Origin: Cristatella mucedo
Lineage: Eukaryota > Bryozoa > Phylactolaemata > Cristatellidae
DNA: 64,000 nt
Assembly (NCBI GenBank): GCA_009760855.2
Contig: WPIO01000127.1
Location: 43,501 to 107,500 of the forward strand
Reading direction: 5' to 3'
Below the pieces are notes generated by a model. That model was given only the letters and a program-made list of their open reading frames with translations, did no database searches and was not told the origin of the DNA. Below are positions 11,233-23,000 of this stretch, piece by piece. The translations under genes were made by a program, and so were the position numbers. Position 1 is the first letter of the stretch. Every line of letters begins with the position of its first letter.

Positions 11233-11650
11233 TAATAAATTTGCATAGAACCTTCACAGAACTTGATCTCTTGCTAGGCACCGATTACCGATGCTGTAAA
11301 GAAAGCATGACCAAATGATTAGTGGTAAAATTCGCAATGTCATCAAGCATAACATTGCAAGACGGTCATATACAGGGTCAACATATAGATACGGCTAGTA
11401 GCAGCAGTCACAGCGTCAGCATGCACAAGCAAACAAAGGACAAAGCACGAGGATCCATTAAATGCTGTAATAAACAGGTGTAATGTAAGCTTCTTTTTTA
11501 AATGTCTTCGTGTCAGGGGATGTCTTGATGTCAGTCGGGAGTAAGTTCCAGGATTTGCAAGCATATGAACTAAAGGCACAGTCTCCAAGGTTTTTGAGGT
11601 TCGTATGAGGTATATCAGGATTACTATTATTATTATCATTATTACTATTT
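11228..11650 (-). mobile_element. LINE-A 3' end
   Basis: ATAATAATAA tail at 11228, terminal box, 3' UTR, then the RT C-terminal frame (HLFITAFNGSS) up to about 11650, where an ATT run interrupts. Confidence 0.75.
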
Positions 11651-11734
11651 TATTACAGATGACCGCACATCGCCTGATGTGAGAGTGCATGCACGGTGCA
11701 GAGAGGCAAGCCGAGTCAGAGGATTCCAGACAAG

Positions 11735-12290
11735 AGAAGACAGGAGTTGACACTTGTCCACAGGTTTTGTCGCTCACTTTTAGGTCTCTTCATTCTATGG
11801 CTCCAGCCTATCTTTCAGATATACTACCCCATCAGGAAAGCATCGTACCACTCGCTTTTCGGAATCGAACAGTCTAGAAATACCTCGTACAAACCTTAAA
11901 TCCTTTGGAGACCGTGCATTTAGCTCGTATGCTCCCACAGCCTGGAACTCCCTCCCGACCTGCATCAGAACATCCCCTGACCTGACCACATTTAAAAGAA
12001 ACTTAAAAACATACCTATTTAGGACAGCATTTAGTGGGTCCTTGTGATTCGTCCTCGATGTGCTTATGCGTGCTGACACTGTTCATGCTGCCACTAACCA
12101 CATTTGCATGCTGACCCAGTGCATGTAACCCCTAACCATGTTATTCATTTTGTTTGTTTTTCAAGCATGATTTTACTTACTATTCTATTGCGTATCACTT
12201 TGCAGCAAATGTAAAGCGCCTAGAAAGAGATTAAGTTCTCTGAGGGCGCTTTATCAAGTGCAATATTATTATTATTATTATTATTAGAGA
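11735..12290 (+). mobile_element. LINE-A 3' end with long ATT tail
   Basis: Reads TFRSLHSMAPAYLSDILPHQ, then KSFGDRAFSSYAPTAWNSLP-like sequence, FKRNLKTYLFRTAF, the 3' UTR and the box GTAAAGCGCCTAGAAAGAGA..GAGGGCGCTTTAT, and ends in (ATT)n at 12268-12288. Among the best preserved 3' ends here. Confidence 0.9.
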
Positions 12291-12479
12291 TGCAGCTAGT
12301 GATTCAAGTAACAGCTGCAAGTCTGCAGAGAGCATCCACTAGGTCCAGCGAACCGATCGCCCGAACATTGCACCGGCAGCCACAGACTTCTGCCTGAAGG
12401 AAATTTAGGCAAAGGTCGAGGTTACCATCTGGAAGCTGCAGCAACAAAATACTCATTGTGCGTGCAGCTTCGGTGGGGG

Positions 12480-12625
12480 GTCGCTACACATCAACCTCCT
12501 CAGCTAGAGAGTTCCTCCTCTGCTAGAGAGCTATGCAGCAACCTCTTGAGCTAGAGAGAGCTTCTCCTTCCCTAGAGAGCTACGCAGCAACCTCCTCATA
12601 GATAGAGACCTGCAGCAACAGTTAG
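12480..12625. repeat. Short degenerate minisatellite (about 50-bp unit)
   Basis: Three diverged units sharing GCAACCTC(C/T)T.A.CTAGAGAG and TAGAGAGCTA(T/C)GCAG. Confidence 0.6.
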
Positions 12626-13290
12626 AGAACAGTGGCCCTAAAGAAAGCTCCATACAGCTAACTGGGTTCAGCAGCAATCAGCAAAGTCTACGACGGGTGA
12701 TGATTTGAAACTGACACCTCTGAAAGCCATAGAAAGAAAGCTCTTGCAAGTTAGGCTATGCTGGTCAGGCATTCCGATGTTCCTTGCTTCCTTGCCGGGG
12801 CATAAGCACGAAGACAAAGGAAGGAACCGGCATAGAAAAGCATACACAGCCGACGGTTCTAGAAGCTGCATCACTAAAGGGACGGTCGCCTATGCCCACG
12901 GCCAGCAGGCGTGGCTAGCACAGAGCCAGCACTCAGTCTGACTGCCGGCGCTTGCCGCCAGCGAGTGTACATACAGCAGCCTGTGCCTACCTCTCGTGTT
13001 CCGCCAAAAGCATACACTTCGACGAGCCGTTGGTGCCTCTCCTGCTCTGCCGGTGCTGCTCGGCAATCCGCTGCGCCTCTCCGGAGGTGACGAGGCGCAG
13101 CGGTATGAAATGCTCCATCGGCGAGCTCACAGCGGCGGCTCCTGCAAAGCCAAACGGTGGCGCCAGCTGAATGTGGCTGCTGCTGCTGCTTTGCTGATGC
13201 TGCTGCTGCTTCTGCTTCTGCTACGACCCGGGACTAGTGCAATCAACCCTGGGCCTTTGCCAACGACTAAGGTGTATTGGCACTGCCCAA
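12626..13290. other. GC-rich sequence without a recognised gene
   Basis: Frames at 12705-12941 and 12952-13388 are open but show no domain; a CTG-rich stretch (13171-13222) creates Leu runs. May be a CpG-rich regulatory region. Confidence 0.3.
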
Positions 13291-13292
13291 AG

Positions 13293-13425
13293 CAGTTGGT
13301 CACAAAGGGTTTGAATCCTGCAGCAGAAAATCCCTTATTGCCCACTGAGAGAGGGAGGGATTGGCTACTAAGGCTCTTCTGCCAGTAGATAAATGAGGCT
13401 GCACTGAATCAGCCTTGACCCCTGC
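13293..13425 (+). mobile_element. SINE-1 copy, diverged
   Basis: GGTTTGAATCCTGCAGCAG (B-box region), AATCCCTTATTGCCCACTG, GGCTCTTCTGCCAGTA and GAGGCTGCACTGAATCAGCC align with SINE-1. Confidence 0.65.
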
Positions 13426-14737
13426 TTTACAGTTGACAGGTCGAGAGGCTCTGCCCCCCCCCCCAGCAGCCAAGTGCCCACCAATCAACGACCAGTAGTA
13501 ATACGCCACTTTGATTCGTTTTCATTGCGAACGAACAACGCAGAAACTCGAAGCTGCAATTAGACCACGTGATTCTCACTGCCTGACAGCACCAGCCTGC
13601 GCCCGACTTGCCTCGTGCCAAATTCAATCTGCACATTTGGAAAGAATGAGAGACCGAGTGAGTGAGAATTCTGGTGACAGAGTGGCAGGCGGCGAGACTG
13701 CGACGTCAGAAAGGCACCGAAATGCCCGAACGAGTTCGGGTCGTCTCGCGAACACTGCAGCAGAGAAACTGGGTCAGAGGAACACAGACGGACACAGACG
13801 GAGAAGTTAGGGGTAAGCGAAAGCATAGAGACGGACTAAAATAGCGACAAGAAGAGGCAGCGAGCTACAGCGTCAGGCTCGTCACGAACTCGCAGCTCCA
13901 AAGAGGCACTCTGAAGTGATGCAGCTGTGCGGATGACAAGGCTGAGGCGGCTAGCAGCAGCAGCACTGCGTAGCAACACTAACACTGCGTCGCCCCTTCC
14001 CCCCCCCCGCCCCCGCCCCCGCAGCTGCATAAGAAGCGGCATCCTTCTCCTGCCGTCGCGCCTCCTAGCAGCCCTCCTCTGGCTTCGGCACGCCCCCCCC
14101 CCCCCCCCCCCCCCGCCGCGGCGGCTGCGCCCCGCCTCCGAACTACCAGCAATGCGGACAGCTACACCGCCAAAAGGGCGTGGTTCCAAACACCGAAGCA
14201 AAAACGGCCGAAAAAATAATGATAGCGGTCAAAAACTCCGTCACTAAAAGATCCTATCTGTTATCGCGTCGGGCCGCCACGCGGCCACTGCCTCGGACTC
14301 TGTACAGGCGTGGCAGTCGCCTGCTGTCGCTGACGCGAGCATTTCTCGTCTCGCCAACGAAAGTGAAAGTTAACTAACTTGCTCAAAATATACGGCTGGA
14401 AAATTGTTTGAGTCTTTGAGCGTTCTCCAGTATTGTTCAACCGAGCGAAGACCAAGCATACATAGCCAGTTCGACCAAAATCTTGGCCCACTCGCCAGGC
14501 ACAAGAATCTACCGCGTTGCCACGAGAATCCTCCCTCCAATGGGAAGATCTCTTTCCGGGCCTCCCCTTCCCCCCAACGCTTCCGGCGCCGACTTGTGCT
14601 GAACTTGTGCGTAATCACACGCTCCAGCGGCGGATTTTTTCTTCTGCTGCTTTTTTCCGTCGCCAACGCGTCGTAGAGTGACGATTGGCCGCTGGCACAC
14701 CAAACCTCCCGCTCCCTCAGCCTGCGTGTCGGCCCCG

Positions 14738-14770
<33 letters not shown>

Positions 14771-14835
14771 CGTGCGGTGCGTTTTCTGCAGCCACCCCTG
14801 CGCCTTAGCTCAAGGTTGTGCCATTCGCACACCAC
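13426..14835. other. GC-rich region with long C homopolymers
   Basis: Contains C-runs at 13445-13464, 14094-14114 and 14737-14768 (the last about 32 C). Open frames across it encode Pro, Gly or Arg homopolymers and are not supported as genes. Could be a CpG-rich promoter-like zone; no start or exon is identifiable. Confidence 0.35.
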
Positions 14836-14837
14836 AG

Positions 14838-14975
14838 CCCAGGGTTTCGTGAGTTCGAGGTCGTGCAGCAGGGAATTCCATAATGTCCAGCAGCTAGCAG
14901 GGCTGACTGCCGCCAAAGCTCTTCTGCACCCGTATAAGTAGCTGAGACTGTTGAATCAGCAGTCCTTTTACTTCT
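14838..14975 (+). mobile_element. SINE-1 copy, diverged
   Basis: A diverged B-box region (GAGTTCGAGGTCGTGCAGCA) and the body AAAGCTCTTCTGCACCCGTA..GTAGCTGAGACTGTTGAATCAGC. The A-box part is unclear. Confidence 0.5.
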
Positions 14976-15504
14976 GTAAACCAATCAATTAGCCCAATAA
15001 ACGATCGAGACGGAAATTACAAAAGTGCCCAATAACTTCTGCTCAACTAGCTTTGGCATTCGCAAGGAATCTGAGTACCAGTCCGTGCACTCATGTACCG
15101 GCACTCTCTAGGGCACTATCTCGAGAGGTGACCTATTCAGAGCCGGTCAGCTGGAGCACTCCTGACCAGTGGTGTGCGGTGTACTTGAGCTGAGAAACTG
15201 TGTGAAGTTTCTTCGGAAGTGACCAACCCTCGTTATGCTTAGGGTTGTATCACAAGATGCGCAGCTTTCGGCGAGCTTCCTTGCACTTATTACCGTTTTT
15301 TAGTCGGGGCAGACATTTTTCTGGCCGACGCAGACGTTAATTCTCCCCTTCGCTCTTCTCAGCATCGAGCGACATCGAGGCGGCTTTGATTCTATCGTCT
15401 GCCTGCGGTAGGCGCAGGCGCACGGGCATGATGTGGACAGCAGCACCTTGGAGGACAAGGCAGGCTCTCTTCGAGTACGATGCTCAATCCATGTCCTAAG
15501 AGCT

Positions 15505-15650
15505 GGTGGTTTGGTCCAGCGGTTAAGGTGCTCGCCCCGACCAAGGGCTGGCTGAGGTCGTGGGCTCGAGCCCTGAGGCATATGTAAAGCGCCTGAATAG
15601 AGATTTAGCTCTCTTGGGGCGCTATACAAATGAATTTTATTATTATTAAG
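15505..15650 (+). mobile_element. SINE-2, best preserved copy: tRNA head, LINE-type tail
   Basis: A-box region TGGTTTGGTCCAGCGGTTAA, B box GGGCTCGAGCCC, then TGTAAAGCGCCTGAATAGAG, CTCTTGGGGCGCTATACAAATG and a (TTA)n tail. The last about 60 bp resembles the LINE-A 3' terminus, as expected for a SINE mobilised by a LINE through a shared tail. Confidence 0.85.
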
Positions 15651-16425
15651 CTGCTCACGTCACATTCAGAAAACCAGCTACCAGTGGAGTTTCACGAGGA
15701 TCAGTTCTCAGATCTTTGGTGTTCTCCATTTAATGCCATACCTCTGGGGAAAGAGATTCGGTCCCATAGGATTTGGCGGGCCGTAATGGCTCACTAGGTA
15801 AAGCGGTTGCTATTCACGACCTCGGCCCCGAGGTCGCAGGTTCGACTCCTGCGGTGGGCGATCCTTTATCGCCACTTCAAGCGGTGGTGATAGCCGTCAA
15901 GGCTCTTCTGTCGCTATACAAAAAGAGGCTGTTAAATCGGCTAGTTATCATATCATATCCCTTATCACTTTTGGCTGAAGATAACCAGTTGGCATTGTCA
16001 TTTCAACCACCGGAATTTGCTGCAGCGACTGACAAAGTGATTGCTTGCCTTTCGATTCGATCCTGAATGTCGGCTAATTGCCCCAAACTGAACTTGGATA
16101 AACATCGAATTCCTACTCATATAACACAAGCAGACAGCTGACCAAGGAAACTTCTGCTATTCTAATTGATAATTGACTAAAGTGCGACCGTCATCGTGTG
16201 CTCTAAATGTAGGTATCCTCTTTCGTAGTAGCTGTAAGTCGAAAGTATTATGAACAAGATCGCTTCCTCACCTAGCCATCACTTGAGATCCCTGCCTAAG
16301 ATTGGGGCCGGTCTACCATGCTGGCTTGCTAAAAGTCTAGCTGGCACCTCGTTCTATCTCTGGATGGACTATTGTAACTCCGTTTTAGGTTGTAGCTAAC
16401 AGTTTCCTCGCCCATGCCAAGCTTC
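15651..16425 (+). mobile_element. LINE RT fragment interrupted by SINE-1
   Basis: Decayed RT sequence continues on both sides of the SINE: QWSFTRISSQIFGVL before it, then AEDNQLALSFQPPEF (a diverged YADD box region), KVIACLS, and a FHLRSL-type and LDYCNSVL-type region after it. It resembles LINE-B more than LINE-A but the assignment is uncertain. Confidence 0.7.
15773..15950 (+). mobile_element. SINE-1, best preserved copy
   Basis: GGGCCGTAATGGCTCACTAGG (A-box region), GGTTCGACTCC (B box), then GGGCGATCCTTTATCGCCAC, GGTGATAGCCGTCAAGGCTC and AAAAAGAGGCTGTTAAATCG. A tRNA-derived head but no mature tRNA fold; inserted in the LINE described at 15651-16425. Confidence 0.85.
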
Positions 16426-18650
16426 CGTGCTCTTCTTCTGCTCTTGTCGCGCTATACAAGCGCCGGATGAGCAGTTACATGCTCCCGATACCTTTATGAA
16501 GTCCAGCAATAACTCATCTGTTATCAGGCGAAGGCGGGGGTTTCCAGAAAAACTTGGGCCGCTTGCATTGCAAGTAACAGAATCAGACTTCGAGGCAGAA
16601 ATCGGCTATTTTCCATGGTAAACTATCTTTCCGGGCCGCTGGGATGTTTTCGTTTCGGTCAGTTAGCAGTCAGCTAGCTCAAACCGTCGGCGAACCTCCT
16701 CCTCCACTGCCAAAGAGCTGCTAAGTAAACTGGATCCAATACACCTCCAATACGAGGCCTTCATATTTTCGACACTATATAGGAGCATTATACTCATGAA
16801 TCGTTAAGCCCTGATTGGTCGGTGGTGGTCATCCACAATTCATTAAAACTGCCTGCCCCATGCGGCAATGCCAGCTGCAGCGTGGCTGAACCCGAAGAGA
16901 GAGGGGGCGTTTACACCGTCAAAGAATTACGTCCGATGGGAGCACACCCTTCAATGAAGTCAAGATGGTCTCGCTTGCTCCTCTAAGCGAAATGTCGAGA
17001 ACGAAATGTCCAGAACCGCCAGTATAGTGTAAACATCGAAGGTGCATCATACATGCCCAGAGTTGTTGCTGCACGAGCCCTCACTGTGATAAGCGGCTGC
17101 CTTGTGTAGGTCCCTGCAAGGAGCCTTTGTCTCGCAGAACTGGTAATCATTCGTTAGTTAAAATTACATTGTCCGAACGCTCTGGGCATTTTGTGAAGTA
17201 CGCGAAACTTGCATTGGCACAAAACCTTCCGAGTGAGCTCACACTGTGCCAAACATAGAGTGGTACAAACTGGTAGGCCTCATTGTATTCAAAGGGAATA
17301 GCATAAAACACAAAAGAGCGGCCGTAACAGAAAACGCTTACACGACGAGCTTTATACAAACTATGTCATAGAATGCTGACAGAGGAATGCTTGATTTTCG
17401 GAGCACGGCGATGAGAGCCAATTAGTCCTCAGCCACCATATCCGGGTGCTGTGGAATGTACACAAATTAGTCCCGAGCCGGTGCCGCGGAGGAGCACGAC
17501 ACCTCACTACAGCAGCTCAATGCAGCGAGGTGGCACAGCAGCCAGCGGGCGTCTGCTGAGCCCACAAAGCGGCCGCGCGAGCTCGTGCACAGCGCCCCCA
17601 GCGGCAGCGGGGCGCTTGCCTTCTAGACGATAATTTGTTGTGTGCTGAAACATCCCTGGCCTGTACACACAGCAAAGGGCAGGAGCAGACAGCCACGCCT
17701 TTGCCGTCCTGCGATGACAGCAAAGTTCAGGTTCAGGTGAGCAGCACTGGCCTGAGAAGCAGCAGAGTTGCAGCAGCAGACGCTGCGGCGGCCAGTGACC
17801 CGCTGTGGGCGACAGAACGCAGCGACGACCTGCCACCGCTGACGCTAAACGTGTCGTCATTTACCTCTGAAAAAACAAACGAAAGTGCAGCCTTTTAGTG
17901 CAACGTAAAGAATACCGCAAGACAACCACAGCCAAATACATGGCGAATTACTTATTGTACACGAGCCGATACAAAACAAGCCCGCTGGCAGCACGTGCGA
18001 CCAGGCGTACAGAAGCGATACGACACGGCTGCAGGGCACCGGCTGCCGGGCAGGCCGCGGGCTCTGCGCGCGACCGACCTGGTGGACATGCACTTGCTTG
18101 CGCCGGTTTTTAAGCACCTTCCGCGGCCCCAGCAGTTAGGAGACTCTAGCGACCCAAAAAGTGAGCACGCCTAGCAGCAGAAATCGGCTCCATGTTATAT
18201 GACTACCGGCAAGCCGGGCTATAAAAAGCTTACACTCTTTTTCTTAATGAACACGCTCTAAGAATTAAACGGCATAGATAGAACATTGTTGCGAATATTT
18301 TTGAGAAACTACGGGGGGGGGGGGAATTCCGAAATATGCCAGCCCCTCGCCAATTCCTCATCGGGCCGTCTCGAAGGTAGCTAATGCTGCTGTACAACGT
18401 ACGTATTCCTTAGCCCAAGGAGCTCGGCTTGTTCGATGAGGGTGTGCTGCTAGCACTTCGAGAACAAGGAGCTGGCAACAGAATGAGGTGTTGGCCTTCT
18501 ACGATGAGTGTACAGGTGCATGAGGTGGCGGCTGAGTTCGAGGTGGGAGGTGTGGCTGAAGGCAAACTGACGCAGCCTAGGGCACATAGGCAAGAAGAGC
18601 GTGGATACTAACATTGTGAGCAGCACGAGGAAATGCTTATTGACAGTGCA
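16426..18650. other. Unassigned 2.2-kb stretch
   Basis: Several open frames (for example 17507-17860 minus and 17635-17898 plus) overlap a GC-rich block at 17450-18120. None shows a known domain or convincing exon structure. A G-tract lies at 18312-18324. Confidence 0.3.
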
Positions 18651-18652
18651 AT

Positions 18653-18740
18653 AATATAATAATAATAATAATGTACTTGATAAAGCGCCCTCGGAGAACT
18701 TAATCTCTCTCTAGGCGCTTTACATTTGCTGCAAAGGGAA
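18653..18740 (-). mobile_element. LINE-A terminal box with tail
   Basis: AATAATAATAATAAT tail, GATAAAGCGCCCTCGGAGAA, CTAGGCGCTTTACATTTGCT. Only the last about 85 bp is present. Confidence 0.75.
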
Positions 18741-18854
18741 TAGCAAACACGTGTGCTGTGGATATGCATCTGCTAAGAGTGACGTCACCCCACCACTGTT
18801 CTTTATGCTATTCCTTATGGCCTCCCTTATTTGGCTAGGGAAAGAGGCTTCTAC

Positions 18855-19015
<161 letters not shown>

Positions 19016-19413
19016 TCTTCTGCTGCAGCACATTTGGCTGAGCCTGTATTGTTATCGAAAAGATCGGCTACTGATGTAGGCCGAACGCCCAGTCGCGGCC
19101 GGTCCACATCGCTCTACAGTCGCACTATGGGGGGATCCGACCAGGCGAGGCCACTGTGTCAGTGCCGCGCATGCATTCGTCAAAAAAGTACCCGACTCAA
19201 ACTGCTGGCTATCAAGCAAGTTGGAATTCAAATCTCTATTACTCAGCTTCGGGGTCTTTATAAATTGCAGCAACGTAACGAGCATAGGCACACAGCGCAG
19301 CACTGCAAAGCCGGGGTCTCTGCATCGACCGCAGATTTGACATGAGACACAAGCTACTAGGCCCAGCCTGCCACCGACAAACTGAAGCGGCCTCTCTAAT
19401 CGAAGAGCCGTGG

Positions 19414-19935
19414 AGTAATAATAATAACAATAACAATATACTTAATAAAGCGCCCTCAGAGAACTCGATCTCTTTCGAGGCGCTTTACATTTGCTGCAAA
19501 GGGAAATGCAATTGAATGGTGAGTAATATCATGCTTGATAAGCAAACAACGTGAATAACATGGTTAGGGGTGACATGCACAGGGTCAGCATGCAAAAGTG
19601 GTTAGTGGCAGCATGCACCGTGTCAGCACGCATAAGCACATGAAGGACGAATCACAGGGACCCACTAAATGCTGTCCTAAATAGGTGTTTTTAAGTTCTT
19701 TTTAAATGTGGTCAGGTTCGGGGATGTTCTGACGCAAGTCGGGAGGGAGTTCCAGGCTTTGGGAGCATATGAACTAAATGCACGGTCTCCAAAGGATTTG
19801 AAGTATTGGTAGACTGTTGGATTCCGAAAAGCGGGTGGTACGATGCTTGGCCTGGTGTAGGAGTAGATCTGAGAGATAGGCTGAAGCCAGAGAAATGAAG
19901 GGACCTAAAAGTGAGCGACAAAACCTTGAAGTGCA
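19414..19935 (-). mobile_element. LINE-A 3' end
   Basis: A/T tail near 19416, box GATAAGCGCCC-like, 3' UTR with AGGGTCAGCATGC, and the RT C-terminal frame (HFKVLSLTFRSLHFSGFS) ending near 19935. Confidence 0.85.
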
Positions 19936-20099
19936 AGCGAAACTCGGCCACGCCTTCATTCGGAGTTTCAACTCGAACATCCTGCTCTCAAGCAAGAACC
20001 TGCTAGTTCAGTTCGACCTCGAATCTATTTTGCTGCGTGAAGTTTGACAAGCTCCAAGAGTAGTAACGCCCCAGACTTTGATAGCAGAAATACACACGC

Positions 20100-23000
20100 T
20101 TATATCCAACAGGTAGGGGGCAGGGCCATGAACCCACTCAGCAGCAGCCAAAACTGAGCGGTAGCAGCAGCAGTGGCTTCAGCCGTACCGTAGAGCTGTA
20201 CAACGTCGTAGTTGCGTCCATACTTATTGACCCCTTGGCAGACGTAGTAGGTGAAGTCGGCTGGCTGCACCTGCAGCACGGTAAGCGTGTAGAACATGCT
20301 GTCCACCGTGCTCATGCTCAGTCCGGCCACTGTCACGATCTGCAAACACGGCCGAAAGCGGTGTGAGCTCTCCCGGGCTCGTATCCGACTCTCTCTGTCG
20401 GTGTGTCTCTGTCTGTGTCTCTCTGTGTCTCTCCCTCTCTCTCTGCCTGTGTCTCTCTGTCTGTGTCTCCTCTGTCTCTGTCTCTCTCTCTCTCTCTGTC
20501 TCTCTTAGCCATTCGGGGGGGGGTGGTAACGGTGAGCGCAGGGGCCAGTGGATAGTGAGGGGTGACTGCACGAGGTGCCGAAGCAGAGGGCAATGGGTCC
20601 ACATCAGAGAACACATCGGAGGCGAAGCAGTATCGGGAAGCAGCAACGTGAGCCGGGGGGGGGGAGAAGGGCGGGGCATACGGGGGCAGGGCAGAAGGCG
20701 GCCGGGCGGAAGTGGGAGGGGCGGGGGAATCGCGACTGGGACATGGCGAGCGAGCTGGCAGCACATTGAGCCGACCTTTTGCTCAATGTTGTACTTTTGA
20801 TCGTCCGACAGTGCAGTGTGACTCGCGAAGAAATTCTGCGGCAGCGTGTAGTTGCTTGCAATGTACGCCGCCCGCTCGTCCAGCGTCAGCTTGAACCAGT
20901 ACGTCGTAGGTCTCGGATTGCCTAGGGATGTGCATGAGGAGACACGTGATGCCGGGCGACCCTGCCTGGGCGGCGCCTCTCGGTGGCGGCAGCAGGGACG
21001 CTTCTTGCAGGTGGCAAGCGATGACACATCTGTATGAGGAGACGTTGGGAGGCTCCTCGGGGGGGGGGGGGGGGGAAGTAGGGCGGCAGTGGCGGCGGCA
21101 AAGGGGGAGCAGGTCGTGTGCGGTGCCGTTTCAGTAGGCAGACGCTCACCGGCTATGCGACACCAGATAGTAGCGACCTGCAGGTCTCCTTGGGGCGAGC
21201 CATAGCTCGGCTCGACTACCTGCACCTCGGGCACGAATTCGACCATGAGCTTGGTGAACAGATCGGCAGGCGGCAGCACGCTGTTGTCTGCGCTGCAGCG
21301 GTACGTCCCGCGGTCTTCTTTCGTGACGCCATTTATGTGCAAATAGCCAATCTGCAATTGATGACACGGCCCTAGACAGCTACGTAACCAGGGAGATGAT
21401 GCAGCACCGGCAGGCCAGGTGCGCCCGGCGATGCTGCGCAACGAGTCAGCCTCAAAGACAGTGTCCCCCTCCTCTTCTCCCCCCTCCTCCATTTCCCAGG
21501 AGACCGCATGCCAGCAGAAAGCGCGTGCCACAGTAAAACCGGGCTGGCGCGACCATTTGCTAAGCTGACCGGACATACAGACCTCTTGCAAAATGGCAAA
21601 GGCCAACCACATAAGTAAGCAAATGTTATCCTATAGGATCACGCAAGAAACCAAAGCAGCCAATCAAAGGTAATCACTGTAGCCACACTCCTCTGCACAT
21701 GTGCTCGGGCTCTCAAACGATGGAGGCACAGTCTCCAAACGAGAGACATTAGATCTGCTGAGTCCTGGCACACAGGTGCTCTTCGGACTCAGAAAGCGGT
21801 TAGCTGTGCCTAGAACCAGACTCAGATCCTGTGGAGACCGTGCCATTAGTTCGTATGCTCCCAAAGCCTGGAAGTCACTCCCGACTGACGTCACGACATA
21901 TATTGACTAGACAACATTTAGAAAGACACTAAAATGCACCTGTTCCTCACAGCATCTGCAGGGCCCTCGTGATTTGTCCTTTGTGTGCTTCTGCGTGCTG
22001 ACACTGTGCATGTTACCACTAACCATAATCGCACGATGGCACTGTGCGAGTAATCACTATCTGTATGACCATAATATCGTACATGTAAAGTGCTTAGAAA
22101 GAGAGTAATTTCTCTGACGGCGCTACACAAATGCCCATCCTCCGCGAAGCAAGACGATATCTTATCTTTCGGGGGTTTGTATCTCCACCATAGTCAAATT
22201 CAATCTTCAAAGCTGTTCGAGAAACCTGCAGTTGGAATATCCCCTCTCAAGGACACGAATTTTTTTATCAGCGACCTGCTGTGCGTGCACAGCACCCGGT
22301 CGGCCTACCCCGGAGAGACCGTCCTGTGCGTCACTCATTGTCGGCAGCACGGACTGGGTATGGCTGGTGGCAAGGCTATGGGTTGAAGCACAGGAGGACG
22401 GCATAGGAGGGGCTCTGATGGGCAGCAGCGCTTGAAGGCATCTGATCTAGAAGAGGAGGCTGCAGCAACAGCCAGCCGCAGCTTTGCTACCGACGCTGCG
22501 GTATGTGCAGCAGACGACAAACGTCTCCATCGAGCAAGTTCCTCGTTCGAAGCAGTTGCACCCTTCGAAACAAATGCATCTCTCGGCCGAGAGCGCTGAG
22601 CGCGAGTGTACTCTTGTCACCTCGAAGCAACGCGGCTGAGTAAAAAGAATTGCAGCAGGCATCACTTACAAATCTGTCCGACAGCTTCATTACATTCCAC
22701 GACACGTGATTGCGGTCGAGGGCCTGTCCGGACGCGCGGCCCCAGGTCACGTTAGGAGACGGGCTGCCTCGTGCTCCGCACGTGAAGTCGACGTTGCTGC
22801 CAACCGCCACTGAGATGGCAATGGTCGAGGCAGGGAATATTATCTGCGGCGGCACTGCAAGAGCAAACGAATACGCCACGTGTACTAACCACTTGCAACG
22901 GCTGCGCACCATTGGTGAGAGGATGCGGGCAAAATGCTTCTCGAGTCTCTCTTTTGAAAGAGAACACGGACAGGTGCGCGCATGCAGACATACGACCGGC

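Noticed and set aside
15773-15860. tRNA gene
   Set aside because: A and B boxes are present but no complete cloverleaf or anticodon arm; the body matches other SINE-1 copies. The same applies to 15505-15600 and 29195-29280.
17450-18120. Candidate gene in GC-rich frames on both strands
   Set aside because: No domain and no splice-compatible continuation; the frames overlap on opposite strands.
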